DNA of 24,078 bases from Saccoglossus kowalevskii (Eukaryota > Hemichordata > Enteropneusta > Harrimaniidae). Numbering within the stretch: the stretch's first letter is position 1; each line of letters opens with the position of its first letter. The notes beneath the pieces were generated by a model, which was not told the DNA's origin, ran no database searches, and saw only the letters and a program-made list of their open reading frames with translations. Shown piece after piece: positions 21,701 through 24,078 of the stretch. Location of the stretch: the NCBI RefSeq assembly GCF_000003605.2, contig NW_003113975.1, positions 150,297 through 174,374 of the forward strand, in the 5' to 3' direction. The position numbers and the translations under genes are program-made.

Positions 21701-22539
21701 TTTCACCTTCACAAATTAAAGTTTGGTTGGTGATCAATTATCCTACTTGCTATATAAGTAATATATGATGTATGGTCCAGTCATCCACAGTCATGTACAA
21801 TAGTCTAATGTAGCATTGCTTGTTTTATCCCAAGGTGCAAGTGGCAAAGAATCTGATGTGGTCAATCAGTTCAAACAACCCCTAGCACCATTTAAGTGGG
21901 CTACTGTGTACCGAGCACTGAAGCCATTTTTAAGACCATTTGGTGACAGTGGAGAAGGCAGACTAGATTTCTATCATAGATCTTTAAGTAAAGCTGTCAG
22001 ACATATGTAAGTAAAATGGAATAACTTTTCGTATAAAAGAAATCACATAAAAACACATAGAAATGTACAAAATGTTACAATCTAAAGATTAAGGCATGTC
22101 TGTTTATGTGGTTTGGTTCTATCACAAATAACATTATGTAATTGACGGAAACATTGAAAAATATCACTGCTGCTACTTCATGAACCCTTTGAATGCGTAC
22201 ATCTAGGTGCAGTATTTCCTACATTTTTATGTATCTTTCAATAATTTCTTTGCTAGATTTCGACATCATTGATATAATTTCCCATTGGTCCTGATTACAA
22301 ATTGTACAGGTTTATTGTGTAGAGATCTAAGCGTTAATTAAATACTACAGCATCACTTTCAACTAGGTGTGATAAGACGCTTTCAGCAATGTACATGTAT
22401 AACCCCGTATGTTTGCAGGTATTTCCTAAATGATGATGATAATGAAGATGATGATGACAGCCGAGATGTCTATTACTGGTGGCATAAAAAATTAGCAGAT
22501 TTCTTTGAGTTGAATAAAAACATTGACAGAAAGTTGGAG
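6590..22539 (+). CDS. DUF4062-NACHT STAND NTPase, TEP1/TTC41/nephrocystin-3-like (5' part, partial at right edge)
   Basis: Fifteen exons (listed separately) join in frame to 690 codons. Residues 1-6 are MGCGSS, an N-myristoylation plus cysteine-palmitoylation type start, followed by basic residues at 27-39. Residues about 45-215 form a DUF4062 domain with RIFVSSTFRDF, LRWGVPKDTTTEE, GWIPTNFEVP and SVTEMEIMHGA. The NTPase follows: Walker A GGPGVGKSS at 313-321, Walker B IVIIDAVNQ at 406-414, and WIPKKLSPQIRVILS near 425-440, as in TEP1. Residues 473-690 form the helical region that precedes the repeats, with an acidic cluster at about 653-665. The family is STAND, signal-transduction ATPases that often act as switches or immune scaffolds. 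The closest names I know are invertebrate 'TPR repeat-containing protein DDB_G0287407-like', TTC41 and TEP1. C-terminal TPRs are expected beyond the window. The function of this protein is not known to me. Confidence 0.92.
7427..7495 (+). CDS. STAND gene exon 2: DUF4062
   Basis: Twenty-three codons, VFPDLKAWCEKRRLH then LVECDLRW. The acceptor is TTTTGTAG and the donor GTGAGT, phase 0. The peptide matches the DUF4062 core of TEP1-like proteins. Confidence 0.9.
7508..7562 (+). repeat. compound tetranucleotide microsatellite
   Basis: TTCG repeats about five times, followed by ACTC and ATTC runs. The array fills nearly half of the 119-bp intron 2 and starts about 12 bases after the donor. Confidence 0.85.
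7615..7721 (+). CDS. STAND gene exon 3: DUF4062
   Basis: Encodes GVPKDTTTEETLRICLGEID, then RCYADNIMPFFLNLTG, ending in phase 2 before GTAATT. The G at this junction is completed by the first base of exon 4 (GG plus T). Confidence 0.92.
8284..8630 (+). repeat. dispersed repeat, copy A (CpG-rich, inverted relative to copy B)
   Basis: This stretch aligns with the reverse complement of about 21345-21655. Shared blocks include TGCATGAAAT near the left end, GTAAAAACAGGA, GTGCTATACACATTT, TTTTGCAGCAGACATTC, TTCATGCAT and ATCACCTATT versus GTCACCTATT. This copy keeps several CpGs (for example CAACGCGCG and ATCTCGCGAG) that are lost in the other. Confidence 0.75.
8660..8673 (+). promoter_or_regulatory. 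CTCF-like motif
   Basis: CCTCCAGAGGGCGC matches the commonly used CTCF core CCASYAGRKGGCRS at 13 of 14 positions. It lies immediately beyond the dispersed repeat in intron 3. Sequence match only. Confidence 0.35.
8895..9060 (+). repeat. diverged copy of the intron-4 repeat unit
   Basis: The order TTGACTTCTTCTTTAAAAC, GCAAGTCTGATTGCTTTGAT, GACCTCTCTCAGAGTTGTTC, TGATGATGTCTTCAAT and GAATATTTTTGTC matches one 157-bp unit of the element at 11207-11763. The terminal inverted repeats are not evident here. Confidence 0.75.
9617..10180. repeat. 86-bp tandem repeat, seven copies
   Basis: The anchor CCCAGTTTAAAGG or its variant begins at 9637, 9724, 9787, 9873, 9959, 10045 and 10131, giving spacings of 87, 63, 86, 86, 86 and 86. 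The 63-bp unit lacks the TAATAATAATAAATGAAT block. First and last units are the most diverged. Long open frames here on the minus strand are a by-product of the repeat. Confidence 0.93.
10934..11067 (+). CDS. STAND gene exon 4: DUF4062
   Basis: Encodes ERCGWIPTNFEVPRALVSEY, then KWIRGLSVTEMEIMHGAYRI and DNPN. The acceptor is TTGCCAG and the donor GTGAGTATG, ending phase 1. SVTEMEIMHGA is diagnostic of this DUF4062 subfamily. Confidence 0.93.
11207..11763. mobile_element. foldback (MITE-like) element with internal 157-bp tandem repeat
   Basis: The ends TAGCTCCGCTGTT (11207-11219) and AACAGTGGAGCTA (11751-11763) are inverted with one mismatch. Between them is a unit repeated about 2.7 times: TCTTCAATTCTCTAA begins at 11403, 11560 and 11718. 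Each unit also has CAAGTYTGATTGCTTTGAT-like and GGTACCTCA motifs. No transposase and no clear target duplication were seen. Confidence 0.75.
12173..12303 (+). CDS. STAND gene exon 5: end of DUF4062
   Basis: Encodes (S)LFMIRKSAFIQSVPEDYRK, then DFLDPNPLAEQKLKILKDML and KQRL. The acceptor is CATGATAG and the donor GTAAGTATAG, phase 0. It matches the 'SVPDAWKSDF' region of TEP1-type proteins in pattern. Confidence 0.92.
12304..14131 (+). other. intron 5 of the STAND gene, mostly satellite
   Basis: About 1.5 kb of the 1.8 kb is the 21-bp minisatellite. A short ACATT run at 12316-12340 lies just after the donor. The rest, 13921-14131, is unique and AT-rich. Confidence 0.85.
12386..13920. repeat. 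21-bp minisatellite with higher-order structure
   Basis: The unit is close to GATGTCACTGAGCATCTTAG plus one T, roughly 70 copies. Variants alternate CATCTTAGT, CATCTTATT, TAGCTTGAT, CAGCTTAGT and CAGCTTAATA. A special 20-bp junction unit (GATCAGTTGATG) occurs at 12619, 12786, 13100, 13267 and 13599. These spacings are 167, 314, 167 and 332, giving a higher-order unit of 481 bp (167+314) repeated at least twice. Several units lack three bases (for example near 13550 and 13877). Confidence 0.95.
14132..14227 (+). CDS. STAND gene exon 6
   Basis: Thirty-two codons, GTRVKWYNCQYDGVTDDG then IVRFKGLDGTFANT. The acceptor is ATTTGCAG and the donor GTAAGT, phase 0. It is the linker between DUF4062 and the NTPase. 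Confidence 0.9.
14584..14676 (+). CDS. STAND gene exon 7
   Basis: Thirty-one codons, VFNFFKTRINEQYPLDD then TKLDSYQQSKEAHE. The acceptor is TATTTTCAG and the donor GTAAGT, phase 0. Confidence 0.92.
14677..15142 (+). other. intron 7 of the STAND gene
   Basis: AT-rich, no repeat family or coding sequence recognised. It ends with the tract ATTCCATTTTAG. Confidence 0.7.
15143..15336 (+). CDS. STAND gene exon 8: Walker A
   Basis: Encodes SFMKSRAQMVLGRDDILQKI, then the P-loop ILLGGPGVGKSSIM at residues 310-323 and up to KKDIPG. The donor GTTAGT at 15337 (phase 2) is weak but fits the frame of exon 9. Reading on past it gives a frame that stops at TGA within 60 bases. Confidence 0.9.
15382..15592. 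mobile_element. MITE-like element, subtype 1 copy 1
   Basis: Begins TACTGTAAAATGACTAATTT and ends CCCTTTACAGCA. It is almost the same sequence as 21129-21340. Its right part holds a near-perfect hairpin, TATTCACTGGGTTTTAATTT (15506-15525) with its complement at 15555-15574. It lies 45 bases after exon 8. No open reading frame is present. Confidence 0.85.
15641..15845. repeat. TATTC (ATTCT) pentanucleotide microsatellite grading into ATTAC
   Basis: TATTC is perfect from 15641 to about 15748 (21 units), then degenerates and becomes CATTA repeats to about 15845. It ends some 50 bases before exon 9. A shorter ACATT run occurs in intron 5. Confidence 0.97.
15899..16010 (+). CDS. STAND gene exon 9: NACHT core
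   Basis: Encodes GGDAGWYVFYHFVGALPGST, then DLEKCLKRLLREIDAVT. The acceptor is CATTCACAG and the donor GTGAGT, phase 0. FHFVGA-PGST between Walker A and B is typical of this NTPase group. Confidence 0.93.
16011..16681 (+). other. intron 9 of the STAND gene
   Basis: Carries a CAA trinucleotide run at 16121-16143. Otherwise AT-rich with no repeat family or exon recognised. Confidence 0.7.
16682..16789 (+). CDS. STAND gene exon 10: Walker B
   Basis: Thirty-six codons, ENTMPTDLESTCQMAASAL, then SNAKTRPTIVIIDAVNQ. IVIIDAVNQ is the Walker B motif, with D410. The acceptor is ATATCTTAG and the donor GTTTGT, phase 0. Confidence 0.93.
16790..17976 (+). other. intron 10 of the STAND gene
   Basis: The 513-bp MITE-like element fills the first half. 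The remainder, 17345-17976, is AT-rich unique sequence. Confidence 0.75.
16832..17344. mobile_element. MITE-like element, subtype 2, 513 bp
   Basis: The ends TACTGTAAAACATGT and ACATGTTTTACAGTA are perfectly inverted over 15 bases. The inverted repeat continues with gaps to TTTTAGCGAATT / AATTCGCTAAAA. The interior is AT-rich and non-coding. It starts 43 bases after exon 10. Confidence 0.85.
17977..18150 (+). CDS. STAND gene exon 11
   Basis: Fifty-eight codons, FDEEQQARVVSWIPKKLSPQ, IRVILSMINNSAPHKML, then QARDADTKEVPVTPLDMDSRM. The segment WIPKKL...RVILS corresponds to WIPKKLPRCVHLVLS in human TEP1. The acceptor is TATTCTCAG and the donor GTATGT, phase 0. Confidence 0.93.
18151..18653 (+). 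other. intron 11 of the STAND gene
   Basis: Unique sequence with no recognised repeat or exon. An open frame from 18098 across the donor into the intron is incidental. Confidence 0.7.
18654..18841 (+). CDS. STAND gene exon 12
   Basis: Sixty-two codons plus two bases, EIVSAMLGRYNKRLDKEQMN, then NLLAKESSQNPLWLAVACEE and LRVYGVFDKINDKINTLADG. The NPLWLAVACEELR segment is conserved in nephrocystin-3/TEP1-type NTPases. The donor is GTAAGT, phase 2. Confidence 0.93.
18842..19926 (+). other. intron 12 of the STAND gene
   Basis: Contains TAGTTAACTGG-type short repeats at 18858-18990 and a clean 18-bp tandem at 19321-19390, and a G-rich tract at 19838-19850. The rest is AT-rich. Confidence 0.7.
19321..19390. 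repeat. 18-bp tandem repeat, four copies
   Basis: TAGTTAACTGGCTATCAG begins at 19321, 19339, 19357 and 19375 with few changes. Diverged relatives occur at 18858-18990 in the same intron, so the array may be the remnant of a larger one. Confidence 0.85.
19927..20099 (+). CDS. STAND gene exon 13
   Basis: Encodes (D)LLAQVLKRFEEENGGQLL, then VATLCVLECSATGLLETELL and YILGDEDNLMPP. The ATG-like start inside is not needed, as the frame joins exon 12 (GA plus T). It is the winged-helix-like 'LxxSxxGLxxxEL' region that follows many NACHT domains. The donor is GTAAGA, phase 1. Confidence 0.92.
20680..20882. mobile_element. MITE-like element, subtype 3, 203 bp
   Basis: TACTGTAAAATATTTATTTT at the left matches the inverse of AAATAAAGTATTTTACAGTA at the right. 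The pairing continues through GGAATTAATTTTCGCT, making about 40 bp of inverted repeat. Non-coding. Confidence 0.87.
21129..21340. mobile_element. MITE-like element, subtype 1 copy 2
   Basis: TACTGTAAAATGACTAATTT to CCTTTACAGTA, nearly identical in order and length to 15382-15592. It has the same internal hairpin. CG sites of copy 1 (for example TTCGCTGGG) appear as TTCACTGGG here. Its right end preserves the full CAGTA. Confidence 0.87.
21345..21655 (-). repeat. dispersed repeat, copy B (CpG-poor, inverted)
   Basis: The reverse complement aligns with 8284-8630 in intron 3. CpGs of copy A correspond to TG or CA here (ATCGAACG versus ATTGAATG). It directly abuts the MITE-like element ending at 21340. 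Confidence 0.72.
21835..22006 (+). CDS. STAND gene exon 14
   Basis: Encodes ASGKESDVVNQFKQPLAPFK, then WATVYRALKPFLRPFGDSGE and GRLDFYHRSLSKAVRH. FYHRSLSKAV is typical of the region before TPRs in this family. The acceptor is TTATCCCAAG and the donor GTAAGT, phase 2. Confidence 0.92.
22007..22418 (+). other. intron 14 of the STAND gene
   Basis: AT-rich, no repeat or exon recognised. Confidence 0.7.
22419..22539 (+). CDS. STAND gene exon 15, last coding exon in the window
   Basis: With exon 14 it encodes MYFLNDDDNEDDDDSRD, then VYYWWHKKLADFFELNKNID and RKLE. It has a run of Asp/Glu. The acceptor is GTTTGCAG and the donor GTAAGT, phase 0. The next exon was not found before 24078. Confidence 0.92.
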
Positions 22540-24078
22540 GTAAGTGCACATGTATGATATTATAATTACGCACAACATCACAGGTTTTCAACCATGTAAA
22601 GCTCTGTCTTGATATTGGTGATGCAGTGTCACATTTGTTTTGTTGTAAACTGCAAATTTTTTGAGTCATGGAAAACATGAAATTTCATAGCAGCAAATAT
22701 TTCAATGGAAACTTTAAGAAGACGAGTCATGAAGACTGTCGAGAAATGTTGAATGAATGTTGTCAAACTACTAGTCTTTGGCTTAGTCTTTTCCATGAAA
22801 CAAAACGAAAAAGAAACGAAACCCTAAACCTAACCCTAACCCGCATTTTTTTTTCATTGGCCTAATAATATCTGAGAAAATTTCACACTGTGAAACACGA
22901 AATGAATAGCACCATCAGTGTTCAACAATTCCAAAATGGCTGTCACGTCATGTCAGCACAAATGAATCGAGTTGCAGAGTAGGCGGAAAAGAGGTGGAAA
23001 CTAAATATTCGCGACAAATTTATTTCTGTGACGGGGCGATGTTTGAAGTCGTTCAAAATTCAAGGTTAGGGTTAACATTTCGTTTCGTGGAAAAGACTAA
23101 GCCCTAGTATTCTAAAATAACTGGTAGCCATGAAATGGTTTGCAATCTATATCTTATATCAAATAAGCCATGACAATTGAGTGTGTGTAGGCCTGCATGG
23201 TACATATTTTACAAGCAACATTTAAGCAGTAGCTCACACATACAAATATTGCATAACTGACAGTTTTCAATGATCATCAGGTTTGTTACCCGGTGAAGTT
23301 GCATGCTATTTTCTAAGTGTATCAGCAATAAAGTTGAATTGGATTGCACGCATGAAGCTGTCCCACATGATATGCATATACCACCTCTGCAGTTACACCA
23401 TGGAAGGTAGTAGGGGAGGAGAGAGAACAAGCATTTTTTGTTTCAAGCCTATTGTTTTAGCCTATTGCCTTAGTGGCATTGTCTATTTTTCCTTTCAACC
23501 CGTCATCGCTTCTGTTTTTTGACTCCTGATTGTTAGAGCTGAAAACAAATCGTGACCGCAACTTGCTATGCGCATTAGAAAAGCAACAGCAGCTACAGTA
23601 CATATATACATATGCAGCATGGATCCAGTGATGTTATAGATCACTGGGAAGGTCTGTCATCGGAAATAAAATACTTGTCAGTTGTTTTCCAGTGCGAGTA
23701 GATGATAGACTGCTTCATTCCTTCAGTAAAATTGTTCCAGCTTGAAATCAATAAAAACTGAAGTATTTAAAAGGTCTAAGTTGGACATTTTCAGATAAAC
23801 TCAGTCTTTTACATGTGCACTGATGAGCAATGTTGTAAAAAATATTTATTTTATGTAATTATAGTTTCGTCATTTTGTTTTCGATCTATTCACGACAAAC
23901 TGACTTTTAAAAACATTGTGTGTATGAAATATGATACCAGGATTCTGGTAGGACCATTGAAACTTGTTGTTGAGATAGAATATCTTTATTTTAGAAGAAT
24001 CTGTGATTTGGTCATGTTGTGTGATTTTGGTGTCACATTATCTCCGTAAAACTCAGACTGCTTCCTAGCTGGCCTGCA
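22540..24078 (+). other. intron 15 (start), no exon seen
   Basis: Apart from the foldback element at 22771-23107, this stretch shows no conserved peptide, splice-flanked frame or repeat. The STAND gene very likely continues beyond 24078. Confidence 0.6.
22771..23107. mobile_element. foldback element with telomere-like arms
   Basis: The left arm CTAGTCTTTGGCTTAGTCTT and TTCCATGAAACAAAACGAAA matches the inverse of 23076-23107 (TTTCGTTTCGTGGAAAAGAC TAAGCCCTAG). Just inside each arm is a telomere-like tract: ACCCTAAACCTAACCCTAAC at 22821-22840 and GGTTAGGGTTA at 23064-23074, again inverted. No coding capacity. Confidence 0.75.

Larger units (their letters stand above)
20100..21834 (+). other. 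intron 13 of the STAND gene, repeat-rich
   Basis: Holds MITE-like elements at 20680-20882 and 21129-21340 and dispersed repeat copy B at 21345-21655, leaving little unique sequence in the second half. The first 500 bases show nothing recognisable. Confidence 0.75.

Noticed and set aside
22821-22842. Interstitial telomere as chromosome-fusion relic
   Set aside because: Only about four imperfect units, and a mirrored tract sits inside an inverted-repeat element.
23283-23522. Possible further STAND exon
   Set aside because: The peptide lacks the residues expected after exon 15 and has no suitable splice sites in phase.
1-24078. tRNA or rRNA genes
   Set aside because: No cloverleaf-forming stretch with A and B boxes and no rRNA-like sequence was recognised by eye.

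Overview
This is metazoan nuclear DNA: AT-rich, with short conserved exons separated by introns, GT-AG splice sites, microsatellites and many small inverted-repeat transposons. No bacterial-style operons are present. Intron sizes, the gene family and the repeat types fit a marine invertebrate (mollusc, brachiopod, hemichordate or cephalochordate grade). I cannot name the species. All exons below come from reading splice sites and protein similarity by eye; none was tested against transcripts or a database.

Two protein-coding genes lie head to head. On the minus strand, about 264-3840 with a likely non-coding first exon near 4950, is the 5' part of MTG1, the mitochondrial ribosome-associated GTPase 1. 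Six coding exons give 194 continuous codons, from the initiator Met to just past the G2 region. The rest runs off the left edge. One of its introns (2104-2640) has AT-AC termini, a perfect U12-type 5' splice site (ATATCCTT) and a U12-like branch point.

On the plus strand, with a likely non-coding first exon ending at 5064 and coding exons from 6590 to 22539, is the 5' part of a large STAND-class NTPase. Fifteen exons join without a frame break into 690 codons: an MGCGSS acylation-type N-terminus, a DUF4062 domain, a NACHT-type P-loop NTPase, and the start of the region that precedes TPRs in this family. The family is TEP1, TTC41, nephrocystin-3-like and invertebrate 'TPR repeat-containing protein DDB_G0287407-like'. 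The gene runs off the right edge, so the C-terminal repeats are not seen. Between the two genes, 4930-4975 carries two tandem CACGTG E-boxes and two CCGGAAG ETS sites, a plausible shared bidirectional promoter.

The introns of the STAND gene are loaded with repeats: an 86-bp tandem repeat (intron 3), a foldback element with a 157-bp internal tandem repeat (intron 4), a 1.5-kb minisatellite of 21-bp units with a higher-order period of about 481 bp (intron 5), an ATTCT microsatellite (intron 8), four MITE-like elements ending TACTGTAAA/TTTACAG (introns 8, 10 and 13), an inverted pair of a dispersed repeat (introns 3 and 13), and a foldback element with telomere-like arms (22771-23107). No tRNA, rRNA, CRISPR array or prokaryotic feature was found.
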